Shown here piece by piece: positions 1 to 9,715 of a stretch of 64,000 bases of DNA (position 1 is the first letter of the stretch; the number at the start of each line of letters is the position of its first letter). Under the pieces are notes generated by a model. The model was not told the origin of the DNA. It did no database searches and saw only the letters and a list, made by a program, of their open reading frames with translations. This DNA is from Neopararhizobium haloflavum (GTDB taxonomy: Bacteria > Pseudomonadota > Alphaproteobacteria > Rhizobiales > Rhizobiaceae). Where the stretch lies: contig NZ_NWUC01000004.1 of NCBI RefSeq assembly GCF_002750855.1, positions 1 through 64,000 of the forward strand, given 5' to 3'. Made by a program: the position numbers and the translations under genes.

Positions 1-77
1 GTCTTGCCATGGTCAACGTGACCAATCGTGCCAATGTTCACATGCGGCTTATTGCGTTCAAACTTGCCTTTAGCCAT
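1..77 (-). CDS. tuf: Elongation factor Tu, N-terminal fragment (cut by window edge)
   Basis: The first 25 codons of EF-Tu are visible on the minus strand, from the ATG at 75-77 to the window edge, beginning [16 protein letters not shown] and reaching the P-loop motif GHVDHGKT. EF-Tu is the GTPase that delivers aminoacyl-tRNA to the ribosome. A GGAG ribosome-binding site lies 8 bases upstream. It is the last visible gene of the str operon, 70 bases after fusA. The rest of the protein is outside the window. Confidence 0.96.
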   Translation of the reverse strand, partial: MAKGKFERNKPHVNIGTIGHVDHGK

Positions 78-147
78 TGGAGGCTCTCCGTTTTACCTGT
101 TGTCCCGCTGGGGACCGTTCTTCTGTTTTCTAATGCTCGTCAGACGA

Positions 148-2238
148 TCAGGCGTATTTGGCCTGGATCTCCTGTGCCACGTTCGAGGGAACGGGCGCGT
201 AATGGTCGAACTGCATCGTGTACTGGGCGCGGCCCTGGGACATCGAACGCAGGTTGTCGACATACTTGAACATGTTGGCGAGCGGCACGTGCGCGTTGAT
301 GACGATCGCAATACCACGCTGCTCCTGGCCCTGAATCTGGCCGCGGCGGGAGTTCAGATCGCCAATCACGTCGCCGACGTAGTCTTCCGGCGTGACAACC
401 TCGACCTTCATCACCGGCTCAAGCAACTGAGCACCGGCCTTCTGTGCGCCTTCGCGGAAAGCGGCACGCGAGGCGATCTCGAACGCCAGAACCGAAGAGT
501 CGACGTCGTGGTAGGCACCGTCGATGAGGGTCGCCTTGACCGACAGCATCGGGAAGCCCGCCAGCGGACCGGAGGACAGAACGCTCTCGATGCCCTTCTG
601 GACGCCCGGAATGTATTCCTTCGGAACCGAACCACCGACGATCTTGGATTCGAAAACGAAATCCTCGCTGTCCGGGTTGGGTTCGAACACGATTTTGACG
701 CGCGCGAACTGACCCGAGCCACCCGACTGCTTCTTGTGGGTGTAGTCGATCTCGGCGGCCTTGGTGATCGTTTCGCGGTAAGCCACCTGCGGCGCACCGA
801 CATTGGCCTCGACCTTGTACTCGCGCTTCATGCGGTCGACGAGAATGTCGAGGTGAAGCTCGCCCATGCCAGCGATGATGGTCTGGCCGCTTTCCTCGTC
901 GGTCTTGACGCGGAAGGAGGGATCCTCGGCGGCGAGACGGTTGAGCGCAAGGCCCATCTTTTCCTGGTCGGCCTTGGTCTTCGGCTCGATCGCGATCTGG
1001 ATGACCGGATCAGGGAATTCCATGCGCTCCAGGATCACCGGTGCGAGCGGATCGCACAGCGTGTCGCCTGTCGTCGTTTCCTTTAGGCCTGCCAGAGCAA
1101 CGATGTCGCCCGCATAGGCCACGTCGATGTCTTCACGCGAATTGGAGTGCATCTGCAGCATGCGGCCGATGCGCTCGCGCTTTTCCTTGACCGTGTTGAG
1201 CAGCGCACCGCCCTTTTCCAGCTTGCCGGAATAGATGCGGCAGAAGGTCAGCGAACCGACGAACGGGTCGCTCATGACCTTGAACGCGAGCAGTGCGACC
1301 GGCTCGTCGTCGTTGGCCTTGCGCTTGGTCGGCTCTTCGGTCTTGACGTCGATGCCCTTGATGGCGGCGATGTCGATCGGCGAAGGCAGGAAGTCCACGA
1401 CGGCGTCGAGGAGCGGCTGAACGCCCTTGTTCTTGAAGGCCGAGCCGCAGAACATCGGGAAGAACTGGACGTTGATCGTGCCACGACGGATCAGTTCACG
1501 GATCTTGTCGTTGTCCGGCATTTCGCCTTCGAGATAGGCCTCCATCGCGGCTTCGTCGATCTCGACAACCGTCTCGATCATCTTCTCGCGATATTCCTCG
1601 GCCTTTTCCTTCAGGTCGTCCGGAATCTCGACGATATCCCACTGCGCACCGAGCGACTCATCGCGCCATACCAGGGCATTCATCTCGATCAGGTCGACAA
1701 CGCCCTTGAAATCGCTTTCGGCGCCGATCGGCAGCTGGACGACAACAGGGGTCGCACCGAGGCGTGACTTGACCATCTCGACCGAGCGATAGAAGTCAGC
1801 ACCGATCTTGTCCATCTTGTTGCAGAAGATCATCCGCGGGACTTCGTACTTGTCGGCCTGACGCCAAACGGTCTCGGTCTGCGGCTCGACGCCGGCATTT
1901 GCGTCGAGAAGCGCGATCGCGCCGTCGAGCACGCGCAGCGAACGCTCGACCTCGATGGTGAAGTCGACGTGTCCGGGGGTGTCGATGATGTTGAAGCGGC
2001 GCATCTTGCCGTCACGGCCCTTCCAGAAGGTCGTGGTCGCAGCCGACGTGATCGTAATGCCGCGTTCCTGCTCCTGCTCCATCCAGTCCATGGTGGCAGC
2101 GCCGTCATGGACTTCGCCGATCTTGTGCGAACGGCCGGTGTAGAACAGGACGCGCTCGGTCGTCGTCGTCTTGCCGGCATCGATATGCGCCATGATGCCG
2201 AAGTTGCGGTAGTCTTCGATTGCGTATTCGCGGGCCAT
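148..2238 (-). CDS. fusA: Elongation factor G
   Basis: This 696-residue protein is full length for bacterial EF-G, the GTPase that drives translocation of tRNA and mRNA on the ribosome. The G1 motif [12 protein letters not shown] is at residues 17-28, followed by the RGITI switch I segment, DTPGHVDF and NKMDKIG; domains II-V follow, ending in a typical C-terminal region ([16 protein letters not shown]). It lies between rpsG and tuf in the classical str operon on the minus strand and is presumably co-transcribed from the rpsL promoter. No anomalies are visible. Confidence 0.98.
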   Translation of the reverse strand: MAREYAIEDYRNFGIMAHIDAGKTTTTERVLFYTGRSHKIGEVHDGAATMDWMEQEQERGITITSAATTTFWKGRDGKMRRFNIIDTPGHVDFTIEVERSLRVLDGAIALLDANAGVEPQTETVWRQADKYEVPRMIFCNKMDKIGADFYRSVEMVKSRLGATPVVVQLPIGAESDFKGVVDLIEMNALVWRDESLGAQWDIVEIPDDLKEKAEEYREKMIETVVEIDEAAMEAYLEGEMPDNDKIRELIRRGTINVQFFPMFCGSAFKNKGVQPLLDAVVDFLPSPIDIAAIKGIDVKTEEPTKRKANDDEPVALLAFKVMSDPFVGSLTFCRIYSGKLEKGGALLNTVKEKRERIGRMLQMHSNSREDIDVAYAGDIVALAGLKETTTGDTLCDPLAPVILERMEFPDPVIQIAIEPKTKADQEKMGLALNRLAAEDPSFRVKTDEESGQTIIAGMGELHLDILVDRMKREYKVEANVGAPQVAYRETITKAAEIDYTHKKQSGGSGQFARVKIVFEPNPDSEDFVFESKIVGGSVPKEYIPGVQKGIESVLSSGPLAGFPMLSVKATLIDGAYHDVDSSVLAFEIASRAAFREGAQKAGAQLLEPVMKVEVVTPEDYVGDVIGDLNSRRGQIQGQEQRGIAIVINAHVPLANMFKYVDNLRSMSQGRAQYTMQFDHYAPVPSNVAQEIQAKYA

Positions 2239-2297
2239 TTTGGTCAGCCTTTCAATGCGTCGGCGCAGCCTTCAAAGCGCGCCCATTCAATTTGCGA

Positions 2298-2768
2298 TTA
2301 CCAGCGGTAGTGCGAGAACGCGCGGTTGGCATCGGCCATCTTGTGCGTGTCTTCGCGCTTCTTGACCGCGCTGCCACGACCGTTCGCCGCGTCCATGAGT
2401 TCGCCGGACAGGCGCTCGATCATGGTCGTTTCGTTGCGGCCGCGTGCTGCGTTGATCAGCCAGCGGATGGCAAGTGCCTGGCGACGCTCTGGACGAACGT
2501 CGACCGGAACCTGATAGGTCGCACCACCAACACGGCGCGAGCGCACTTCGACGTGCGGCGCAATGTTGTCGAGCGCCTGGTGGAAGATGGCGACCGGCTC
2601 CTGCTTGGTCTTTGCCTCGACCACATCAAAGGCGCCGTAGACGATCGATTCGGCGACCGACTTCTTGCCGTGATACATGATGGCGTTCATGAACTTCGTG
2701 ATGACCAGATCGCCGAATTTCGGATCGGGATTGATCTCACGCTTTTCTGCCCGGTGACGTCGCGACAT
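2298..2768 (-). CDS. rpsG: 30S ribosomal protein S7
   Basis: This is a 156-residue S7, the assembly-initiating protein of the 30S head that contacts the E-site tRNA. It begins [20 protein letters not shown] and carries the family signature [20 protein letters not shown]. The length matches bacterial S7. It is the second gene of the str operon, 58 bases after rpsL and 59 bases before fusA. In E. coli S7 is the translational repressor of this operon; whether that applies here cannot be told from the sequence. Confidence 0.98.
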   Translation of the reverse strand: MSRRHRAEKREINPDPKFGDLVITKFMNAIMYHGKKSVAESIVYGAFDVVEAKTKQEPVAIFHQALDNIAPHVEVRSRRVGGATYQVPVDVRPERRQALAIRWLINAARGRNETTMIERLSGELMDAANGRGSAVKKREDTHKMADANRAFSHYRW

Positions 2769-2826
2769 GTTTTTCGTCTCTCACTGATTGAACGTGGCCT
2801 GCCGCATGGCGGCAACGCCGGATATC

Positions 2827-3198
2827 TTACTTCGGACGCTTGGCGCCGTACTTGGAACGGCGCTGCTTGCGGTTCTTGACACCCTGGGTATCGAGAACGC
2901 CGCGGATGATGTGATAACGCACACCCGGAAGGTCCTTCACGCGGCCGCCGCGGATCATCACCACGGAGTGCTCCTGAAGGTTGTGGCCCTCACCCGGAAT
3001 GTAGCCGATGACCTCGAAACCGTTGGTCAGGCGAATCTTGGCAACCTTACGCAGAGCCGAGTTCGGCTTCTTCGGGGTCGTGGTGTAGACGCGCGTGCAA
3101 ACGCCGCGCTTCTGCGGGTTCTGCTCGAGCGCGGGAACCTTGTTGCGCTTGACCGGCGCCTGGCGCGGCTTGCGGATCAGTTGGTTTACGGTAGGCAT
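2827..3198 (-). CDS. rpsL: 30S ribosomal protein S12
   Basis: This is a 123-residue S12, the decoding-centre protein of the small subunit. It begins [13 protein letters not shown] and contains [15 protein letters not shown] and [12 protein letters not shown]. The two residues where streptomycin-resistance mutations usually fall are wild type (K43 in TPKKPN and K88 in GRVKDLPG), so streptomycin sensitivity at this locus is expected by inference. It is the first gene of the str operon, behind a leader of roughly 235 bases from the promoter at 3440-3468. Confidence 0.98.
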   Translation of the reverse strand: MPTVNQLIRKPRQAPVKRNKVPALEQNPQKRGVCTRVYTTTPKKPNSALRKVAKIRLTNGFEVIGYIPGEGHNLQEHSVVMIRGGRVKDLPGVRYHIIRGVLDTQGVKNRKQRRSKYGAKRPK

Positions 3199-3728
3199 TC
3201 AACCATCCCTTGACAAATCTATCTCAAAGCCCTGCGAAAGGCCGTCAGCCACAAACGAGCGAACATGCACGAAGCGAGCCGTCCCCGAAAATCGGTGGAT
3301 GGCCCACAAAAGGCAGAGGAAGCGCTTGGCGCTTCTTGCAAACAGCCGTGTCGTCGTCTGCGGTTCAAGCCTTGTTTGAGGCGAATTCCAAAGCGCGTCG
3401 CTTCGAAGATGCCGGCCTCACATCGGCTTTGGTGGGCGGGTCATACTGATTTGGCCGGTTAACGTCAAGTGCCGCGGCTCCACAATTGTCGCCACCGAGC
3501 GGCAGGTCTGCGGTCCGCGCGCATGGGCGCAAGATCGTTTCGTCTGCCGCCTTCAATGCGACGCATTCTTCCGGCGGCCGAGCCGCTCCCATGATCGATG
3601 CCGCGAAATCGCAGAATCAGCCCATTGACGCAAGCCGGCATCCGTTGTCATGCCTCGCGCGACGCCGTCTGGGAACCATCCACGCTCCGGGACGCTATTC
3701 GACCAACCACCCGCGAGGCGAGGCATCC
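3199..3728. other. Gene-free region carrying the str operon leader and promoter
   Basis: This 530-base stretch lies between the divergent rpsL and the small gene at 3729. Its left half is the presumed 5' leader of the rpsL transcript and its middle holds the promoter at 3440-3468. Open frames here are short, low in complexity of evidence and without recognisable motifs. I see no RNA gene or repeat in it. The right half must contain whatever promoter serves the plus-strand gene at 3729, but I could not identify one. Confidence 0.6.
3440..3468 (-). promoter_or_regulatory. Sigma-70-type promoter of the str operon
   Basis: On the minus strand TTGACG (3463-3468) and TATGAC (3440-3445) are separated by exactly 17 bases. 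The -35 box, preceded by C, gives CTTGAC, the preferred alphaproteobacterial form. It is correctly oriented upstream of rpsL, with a predicted start near 3433 and a leader of about 235 bases. Spacing and match are good; use in vivo is inferred. Confidence 0.65.
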
Positions 3729-4022
3729 ATGATCGACATTCCAGCAAACGAGAACGACCCGACGACGCCCATGGTGTTCATCATCATCGGTCGCGCGTGG
3801 CGGGAGAAGGACGGAGAGCCTGTCGACATGCACATCATGCTCTCCGCGCCCGATGACGACACCGCCGTGCGCGAAGCGCTGAACGCGCTGGTCGAGGAAG
3901 GCTACGAGGAAGCGGAACTGGATCAGATCGGGACCCTGGACGGCAGCCCGGATGAAGAGCCGCACGCATCGGCCTACCAGGGCGCGCTCGAAGGCGAAGT
4001 TGCGATCGTCACATTCTCTTGA
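3729..4022 (+). CDS. Small acidic protein of unknown function
   Basis: This 97-residue product begins MIDIPANENDPTTPM and has no signal peptide or membrane segment. It is strongly acidic in its second half (VEEGYEEAELDQIG, DGSPDEEPH) and looks like a small globular alpha/beta fold: a strand VFIIIGRAW, a second HIMLSAPDDDTAVREAL, and a final EVAIVTFS. I chose the ATG at 3729 because a GAGGCGAGG stretch precedes it and the upstream in-frame extension has no protein-like character. I do not recognise the family. It stands alone between the divergent rpsL and the phosphatase gene. Confidence 0.7.
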   Translation: MIDIPANENDPTTPMVFIIIGRAWREKDGEPVDMHIMLSAPDDDTAVREALNALVEEGYEEAELDQIGTLDGSPDEEPHASAYQGALEGEVAIVTFS

Positions 4023-4219
4023 GACCGACTCTCGAGACCGACGGCCGGCAATGTTCAGCGCCCAAGTGACGGCCGCCGGTGCGCTGGCGTCCGTGATCGG
4101 CCATCCCTCGACGCCCTTGCTGTCACATACCCTACATCTGACACCGCTATGGCCCTCCATGGACCACAATCCGGGCGTGTCCAACCGTCCATGCGTCCGG
4201 GCAACAGCGGAGACCGTCC

Positions 4220-6532
4220 ATGGACCAGACTTCCCATTACACGCTGCAGCTCCTGCATTTTGCTGACGCCGAGGCCGGGCTGCTCGCCGGCGACACGGCG
4301 CCCTATCTTGCGGCGCTCATCGACCTGTTTGACGACACCTACGCGAACTCGCTGACGCTTTCAGGCGGCGACAATTTCATTCCCGGGCCGTTCCTCACGG
4401 CTGGCGGTGACCCATCACTGGCCGACGTCATCGGCGCGGAGGGTCGGGGGCGCCCCGACATCGCGATCCTCAACGCCTTGGGCGTTGACGCATCCGCCAT
4501 CGGCAATCACGAATTCGACCTCGGGTCCAGCGTCTTCAACGACGCGATAAGCGCATCGGGCAACTGGGCGGGCGCTCTTTTCCCGCACATCACGGCAAAT
4601 CTCGACTTTTCCGCCGACAGCGCGCTGAGCGACAACTTCATCGATACCCTCGGAAGCGCACTGCCGGACGCTTCCACGTTTGCCCCGGGCGCCATCGTTC
4701 CGGCGACCGTCGTCACCGAAGGGGGCGAGCGCATCGGCATCCTCGGCGCCACGACGCAGCGGCTTGAAAACCTCTCCTCTCCGACCGGCACGACCGTCGA
4801 AGGCGTCAGCGATTCGCAGGATGACATGGAACTGCTGGCCAGCCAGTTGCAACCGATCATCGATGCGATGATCGCCGACGGAATCGACAAGATCATCCTC
4901 ACGTCGCATCTGCAGGAGATCAGCAATGAGGTCGAACTGGCTGGGCTTCTGACCGGCGTCGACATCATTCTCGCAGCCGGGTCGAACACCCGTCTCGGCG
5001 ACGAGAACGACACGGCCGTCAGCTTTCCCGGCCATGCGGCTGATTTCGCCGACGCCTATCCGCTCGAAGTCGCCAACGCCGACGGCAGCACGACATTGAT
5101 CGTCAACACCGACAACGAGTTCACCTATCTCGGCCGCCTCGTGGTCGACTTCGATGCCGACGGCAACTACGTGGCCGGCAGCTACGATGCGGATGCGGGC
5201 GGGGCTTATGCCGCGTCGATCGACGTTGTCGCCGAAGCCTATGGCGTCGCCCCGGAGGACCTGGAAGCCGCTGCCTTCGCGGAGGGCTCGATGGGCGCCG
5301 AGGTACGCGAAATCACCGAGGCCGTCGACGACGTCATCAACATCAAGGACGGCACCGTATTCGGCCTTTCCGACGTGTTTCTGGAAGGCGAGCGGGCGAT
5401 CGTGCGCAGCGAGGAAACAAATCTCGGGAACCTGACCGCCGATGCCAACCGGGCTGCAGCGCTGGACGCCCTCGACGCCGAAGGCTTCGTCGTCTCCATC
5501 AAGAATGGCGGCGGCATCCGTGCTTCGATCGGTGCCGTCGACAATGCCGGCAATCCTCTGCCGCCGCAGGAAAACCCCGATGCCGGCAAGCCGACAGGCG
5601 GCATCTCGCAACTCGATATCGAAAATGCCCTTCGCTTCGACAACAAGCTGATCCTTGTCGACACGACTCCGGAAGGCCTGCTCAACATCCTCGATTTCAT
5701 GGCTGGCGTTGCCAACAATGCCGGCGCTTTCCCGCAGGTAGGCGGCATCAGCTACTCCTATGACGAAGGTGCGGAATCGGGCAGCCGGATCAAGAATGTC
5801 GCGCTGATCGACGAGGACGGAAACGTCTTTGCGCCCGTTGTCGTTGACGGTGAGATCGCGAGCGACGCACCGCAGACCATCTCGATCGTGACGCTCAACT
5901 TCCTGGCCGATGGCGGCGACGGCTATCCGTTCCGTGAGCATGCCACCAACTATCGCTATCTGCTCGAAGACGGCTCGCTCGGCGAACCGATCGATCCCGC
6001 CCTCGTGGCCGGTGAAGAGGCAATCCCCGCACCGCCCGAGAACGCACTCGGCGAGCAGCAGGCTCTCGGCGACTATCTGCAATCGGAGTTTGCGACGAAC
6101 GCCTTTGCCTCGGCGGAAACATCGGAGAGCGAGGACCTGCGGATACAGAACCTCGATCTGCGTGAGGATGCCGTGTTCGTCGACAATGCGGCCGATCCCT
6201 ATGAGGCGCAGCTCGACATCCTCTACGAAATCGCATTCGACCGGCCGGGCGATCCAGCCGGAACCGAGTACTGGAGCGGCCTCAATGAAAGCGCGGGCGT
6301 AGACATCATCGCGACGGCGCACCGCTTTGCCGACAGTGCCGAATTCGTTTCGCTCGTGACCAGCGGCCCGGTCGAAGAGGGAATCGATTTTCTCTATCTG
6401 AACGCTTATGGGCGTGAGGCCGATACGGCCGAACTCGACTATTGGGACGATGTCGTCGCAGAGGACGGTTATGCCGGACTGCTCGTCGGGCTCGTCACCG
6501 ATTCTTATGAAGCAGGCGCAATGGCGGCCTGA
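4220..6532 (+). CDS. 5'-nucleotidase/metallophosphatase-like protein with C-terminal DUF4214-like domain
   Basis: This 770-residue protein has a calcineurin-like phosphatase fold at residues 9-270, followed by a 5'-nucleotidase C-terminal domain (about 365-560, with VSIKNGGGIRASIG and NALRFDNKL). GNHEFD is at 95-100 and GGDN at 49-52. The usual first ligand motif DxH reads DAE (16-18), and the usual GHxH reads GSNT (254-257). The last 115 residues resemble DUF4214 (AQLDILYEIAFDRPGD, DFLYLNAYGREADTAELDYW), often found in type I-secreted proteins. There is no N-terminal signal peptide, consistent with C-terminal-signal export (inference). GGAG lies 8 bases before the ATG. Hydrolysis of phosphate esters or nucleotides is the likely role. 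Confidence 0.82.
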   Translation: MDQTSHYTLQLLHFADAEAGLLAGDTAPYLAALIDLFDDTYANSLTLSGGDNFIPGPFLTAGGDPSLADVIGAEGRGRPDIAILNALGVDASAIGNHEFDLGSSVFNDAISASGNWAGALFPHITANLDFSADSALSDNFIDTLGSALPDASTFAPGAIVPATVVTEGGERIGILGATTQRLENLSSPTGTTVEGVSDSQDDMELLASQLQPIIDAMIADGIDKIILTSHLQEISNEVELAGLLTGVDIILAAGSNTRLGDENDTAVSFPGHAADFADAYPLEVANADGSTTLIVNTDNEFTYLGRLVVDFDADGNYVAGSYDADAGGAYAASIDVVAEAYGVAPEDLEAAAFAEGSMGAEVREITEAVDDVINIKDGTVFGLSDVFLEGERAIVRSEETNLGNLTADANRAAALDALDAEGFVVSIKNGGGIRASIGAVDNAGNPLPPQENPDAGKPTGGISQLDIENALRFDNKLILVDTTPEGLLNILDFMAGVANNAGAFPQVGGISYSYDEGAESGSRIKNVALIDEDGNVFAPVVVDGEIASDAPQTISIVTLNFLADGGDGYPFREHATNYRYLLEDGSLGEPIDPALVAGEEAIPAPPENALGEQQALGDYLQSEFATNAFASAETSESEDLRIQNLDLREDAVFVDNAADPYEAQLDILYEIAFDRPGDPAGTEYWSGLNESAGVDIIATAHRFADSAEFVSLVTSGPVEEGIDFLYLNAYGREADTAELDYWDDVVAEDGYAGLLVGLVTDSYEAGAMAA

Positions 6533-6550
6533 CGCCCTTCATGCAAAGCA

Positions 6551-6575
6551 GCGGGGCGGCCAGTGGCTGCCCCGC
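6551..6575. terminator. Hairpin between convergent genes
   Basis: An 11-bp stem (6551-6561 with 6565-6575, one G-U pair) with a 3-base loop AGT sits between the phosphatase stop at 6532 and the stop of the convergent minus-strand gene at 6597. There is no long T tract on either strand, so it is a plausible but not certain bidirectional terminator. Confidence 0.4.
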
Positions 6576-6596
6576 CCTGCCCGCTCACCGCTATAT

Positions 6597-7040
6597 TCAG
6601 TTCGTCTCAGGTGCGGGGACGTCCGATTCCATTTTGCAGGTATCGAGCCAAACGTCGTAAACGGCGTGCTCGACAGCGTTGAGCGCAGGGGAATCGGCGA
6701 ACATCCAGCCCGTGAAGATACGGCGGATCTTGCGGTCGAGCGTGATCTCGTCGACCTCGACGAAGGTCGTCGTCTTCGGCGCCTCCGTTTCGTCACGGGT
6801 GTAGCAGACCCGCGGCGTCACCTGCAGCGCGCCGAACTGCACCGTCTCGTTGATATAGACGTCGAATGTCGTGATGCGGCCGGTGATCTTGTCGATGCCG
6901 GAGAAGACGGCGACCCTGTTCTCTATCCGCGCCGCTTGAGCCGGCGGGATCGAGACGATCGCGGCGAGACCGGCGAGCATTACCCATGTGGCAGCCCGCG
7001 CGGTTCGTCTCAATGGCTCTGGTCTAAAGGGGCTGGGCAC
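6597..7040 (-). CDS. DUF2155 domain secreted protein
   Basis: The predicted product of about 147 residues has a basic N-terminus (RRTAR), a hydrophobic stretch (VMLAGLAAIVSI) and a clear signal-peptidase site after PPAQA, so it should be periplasmic. The mature part (RIENRVAVFSGIDKITGRIT, ITLDRKIRRIFTGWMFADSP, VYDVWLDTC) matches the alphaproteobacterial DUF2155 family. I chose the GTG at 7040; a TTG at 7112 gives 171 residues but puts 35 residues in front of the signal peptide. It follows the NDUFA12-type gene by a short gap, a pairing that I recall from other rhizobia. Molecular function is unknown. Confidence 0.8.
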   Translation of the reverse strand: MPSPFRPEPLRRTARAATWVMLAGLAAIVSIPPAQAARIENRVAVFSGIDKITGRITTFDVYINETVQFGALQVTPRVCYTRDETEAPKTTTFVEVDEITLDRKIRRIFTGWMFADSPALNAVEHAVYDVWLDTCKMESDVPAPETN

Positions 7041-7117
7041 GTTGTCGCCGTTCGTCCTTATTGTCGATCCAATTCGCGATAGACGCGGAATGTGGCCGAA
7101 CTTCTCCCTCAAAGGAT

Positions 7118-7516
7118 TCAGGATTTCGGTGTCCAGGCGTCGTAGTCCCCGGTGACGCGCGGCCGTTCGCTGCCCGTCAGAATCGATCCCTTGGGGCGGT
7201 ATGCCGCCGAGGAGCCGGTGACGTTCGGCTTGTGCGGCTTTTCCCAGGTCCGCGCCTGATAGGCGGCGCTCGCAGGGGTGACGTCGGTGCGGTGATGCAT
7301 CCAGCCGTGCCAGCCGGGCGGGATGCGCGAGGCGTCGGCAAGGCCGTTATAGATGACCCAGCGGCGAGTCCGGCCCTCCGAATCCTTGCCGCCCTGATAG
7401 TAAATGTTGCCGACCTCGTCTTCGCCGACCTTTTCGCCAAAGCGCCAGGTGTGAAACTTCGTGTTCAATGTCGTGCCGTTCCACCAGGTGAAGAACTGCA
7501 GGAGAAACTGTTTCAT
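7118..7516 (-). CDS. NADH:ubiquinone oxidoreductase accessory subunit, NDUFA12/B17.2 family
   Basis: The 132-residue product begins MKQFLLQFFTWWNGTTLNTK and carries the family features FGEKVGEDEVGNIYYQGG and RRWVIYNG, with WHGWMHHRTDVTP further on. It is homologous to the mitochondrial complex I accessory subunit B17.2/NDUFA12, which alphaproteobacteria share with mitochondria, so it probably binds the peripheral arm of the complex I encoded at 42-59 kb. I chose the internal ATG at 7516 because the typical N-terminus starts there; an upstream start adds six residues. It is encoded about 40 kb away from the nuo operon. Confidence 0.9.
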   Translation of the reverse strand: MKQFLLQFFTWWNGTTLNTKFHTWRFGEKVGEDEVGNIYYQGGKDSEGRTRRWVIYNGLADASRIPPGWHGWMHHRTDVTPASAAYQARTWEKPHKPNVTGSSAAYRPKGSILTGSERPRVTGDYDAWTPKS

Positions 7517-7615
7517 GCGACTGCGCTCGCCCATATTGAGGATTGTGCCGACGTTCGGCCCGCTTATGCCGCGTCACCAACGCGAAGTCCAGTGGCGCGG
7601 CGGATGCCCTGCCGG

Positions 7616-8107
7616 TCAGATCAACGACTTTTCCATCACGATCGTTTCAATCGTCGATCCCGGCGCTGCGTCCCTCCCGGCATCGCCGGTTTCCACGAAA
7701 CCGATGCGGCGATAAAAGGCGACCGCAGCGGCGTTTTTCGGGTCCACTTCGAGGCGCATCAGGCTGGCACCGTCGAAACAGGTTTCCATTTCAGCGAACA
7801 GATCGAGACCGATGCCCTGTCGCTGCAGCGCCGGATGCACGTAGAGCTGGTGGAGCGTCACCGTGTTCCTTGCCGTCACCGACGCATAGGCGGTGCCAGC
7901 AATGCGTCGCCCGTCGTCGGCGACGATGAACTCCGATGCGGGCCGATGAAGGTTTGCCTTCAGCGCGCCAACGGAATGCCAGGCCTGTGTGATCTCGTCG
8001 ACCTTCTCGGCACCGTGGATCGCATCGTAGGTCGCATGCCAGGTTTCCGTCAGCAGCCGGCCGACTTCCGGCAGGTCTTCCTCGCTGGCGCTGCGGATGA
8101 AGAACAC
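7616..8107 (-). CDS. GNAT family N-acetyltransferase (downstream of gatB)
   Basis: This 163-residue single-domain GNAT protein has IRSASEEDLPEVGRLL at the N-terminus, the acetyl-CoA pyrophosphate-binding segment VHPALQRQGIGLDLF, and the motif B segment KNAAAVAFYRRIGFVETG. The substrate is unknown. It starts 6 bases after the gatB stop and is therefore probably in the gat operon. It is the third of three distinct GNAT genes interleaved with gatC, gatA and gatB. Confidence 0.88.
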   Translation of the reverse strand: MFFIRSASEEDLPEVGRLLTETWHATYDAIHGAEKVDEITQAWHSVGALKANLHRPASEFIVADDGRRIAGTAYASVTARNTVTLHQLYVHPALQRQGIGLDLFAEMETCFDGASLMRLEVDPKNAAAVAFYRRIGFVETGDAGRDAAPGSTIETIVMEKSLI

Positions 8108-8113
8108 GGATGC

Positions 8114-9616
8114 CTATTCCTCGATGCCGAGCTTCGTCTTGACCAGGGCATTGACCGCCTGCGGGTTGGCCTTGCCGCCTGTTGCCTTCATGACCTGGCC
8201 GACGAACCAGCCGGCGAGCGCCGGCTTGGCCTTTGCCTGCTCGACCTTGTCCGGATTGGCGGCAATGACCTCATCGACAGCGCCTTCGATCGCGCCGGTG
8301 TCGGTGACCTGCTTGAGGCCGCGCGTCTCGACGAGTTCGGAGGGGTCGCCCCCCTCGTTCCAGACGATCTCGAAAAGGTCCTTGGCGATCTTGCCGGAAA
8401 TGGTGCCTTCCTTGATGAGATCGACGATGGCACCGAGCTGAGCAGGCGAGATCGGCGTTTCCTCGATGCCCTGCCCGTTCTTGTTGAGGGCGCCGAGCAG
8501 GTCGTTGATGACCCAGTTGGCGACCATCTTGCCGTCGCGCCCCGCGGCGGCCTTTTCGAAATAATCAGCGATCGCCTTGTCCGAAACGAGGATCGAGGCG
8601 TCGTAGGCCGAAAGACCGAGGTCGCCGATCAGGCGATTCTTCTTGTCGTCGGGCAGTTCGGGCAGATGGGCGGCGAGGTCAGCAACGAAGGCGTCGTCGA
8701 ACTCGAGCGGCAGAAGGTCGGGATCGGGAAAATAGCGGTAGTCGTGCGCATCTTCCTTGGAGCGCATCGACCGCGTCTCGCCCTTGGAGGGGTCGAAAAG
8801 ACGGGTTTCCTGATCGATCGTGCCGCCCTGCTCCAGAATCGCGATCTGGCGGCGGGCTTCGAACTCGATCGCCTGACCGACGAAACGGATGGAGTTGACG
8901 TTCTTGATCTCACAGCGCGTGCCGAACGCACCGCCCGGCTGGCGAACGGATACGTTGACGTCGGCCCGCATGGAGCCCTCGTCCATGTTTCCGTCGCAGG
9001 TGCCGAGATAGCGCAGGATGGTGCGCAGCTTCGTGAGATAGGCCTTCGCCTCGTCAGCCGAGCGCAGATCCGGCTTCGAGACGATCTCCATCAATGCGAC
9101 GCCGGAACGGTTGAGGTCGACATAGGACATGGTCGGGTGCTGGTCGTGCATCGACTTGCCGGCATCCTGTTCCAGATGCAGCCGCTCGATGCCGATCTCG
9201 ATATCTTCGAAATTGCCCTTGCGGTCCGGGCCGACCGAGATGACGATCTTGCCTTCGCCGACGATCGGGTCCTTGTACTGGGATATCTGATAGCCCTGCG
9301 GCAGATCGGGATAGAAATAATTCTTCCGGTCGAAGATCGACCGCTTGTTGATCTGCGCCTTGAGGCCGAGGCCAGTACGCACGGCCTGCTTGACGCACTC
9401 CTCGTTGATCACCGGCAACATGCCCGGCATCGCCGCGTCGACGAGCGAGACGTTGGCGTTGGGCGCCTTGCCGAACTCTGTCGATGCGCCGGAGAACAGC
9501 TTCGACTTGCTGGTGACCTGCGCGTGCACCTCCAGACCGATGACGATTTCCCAATCGCCAGTCGCGCCGGGAATGAAACGTTTGGGTTCAGGGGTGCGGG
9601 TATCGACGATGGTCAT
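8114..9616 (-). CDS. gatB: Asp-tRNA(Asn)/Glu-tRNA(Gln) amidotransferase subunit B
   Basis: This 500-residue GatB is the kinase/tRNA-binding subunit of the GatCAB complex, which phosphorylates the misacylated Asp or Glu and presents it for amidation. The cradle domain shows [37 protein letters not shown] and [11 protein letters not shown]; the C-terminal helical YqeY-like tail ends [17 protein letters not shown] chose the ATG at 9616, which gives the usual length and N-terminus; an upstream start would add 31 atypical residues. In the operon it lies between two GNAT genes. Confidence 0.97.
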   Translation of the reverse strand: MTIVDTRTPEPKRFIPGATGDWEIVIGLEVHAQVTSKSKLFSGASTEFGKAPNANVSLVDAAMPGMLPVINEECVKQAVRTGLGLKAQINKRSIFDRKNYFYPDLPQGYQISQYKDPIVGEGKIVISVGPDRKGNFEDIEIGIERLHLEQDAGKSMHDQHPTMSYVDLNRSGVALMEIVSKPDLRSADEAKAYLTKLRTILRYLGTCDGNMDEGSMRADVNVSVRQPGGAFGTRCEIKNVNSIRFVGQAIEFEARRQIAILEQGGTIDQETRLFDPSKGETRSMRSKEDAHDYRYFPDPDLLPLEFDDAFVADLAAHLPELPDDKKNRLIGDLGLSAYDASILVSDKAIADYFEKAAAGRDGKMVANWVINDLLGALNKNGQGIEETPISPAQLGAIVDLIKEGTISGKIAKDLFEIVWNEGGDPSELVETRGLKQVTDTGAIEGAVDEVIAANPDKVEQAKAKPALAGWFVGQVMKATGGKANPQAVNALVKTKLGIEE

Positions 9617-9715
9617 CGGAAGAACTCTTTTTGGGTCGTCCAAGAATTGGCGTTTGGCTAGAACATCGATGGGGCGGACGCAAGGACTTTGGCCGTTAAC
9701 CCAGGCCAATGCGGC

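Noticed and set aside
28-1086. Long plus-strand open frame of 352 codons opposite fusA
   Set aside because: It is antisense to a clearly real fusA, has no recognisable motif, and is a typical shadow frame of GC-rich DNA.
4415-6322. A 635-codon minus-strand frame opposite the 5'-nucleotidase-like gene
   Set aside because: The plus-strand protein has recognisable motifs throughout; this frame has none.
7061-9661. An 866-codon plus-strand open frame opposite gatB and its neighbours
   Set aside because: It runs antisense to several well-supported genes (NDUFA12, GNAT, gatB), is arginine/aspartate-rich as expected for a shadow frame and lacks any domain.
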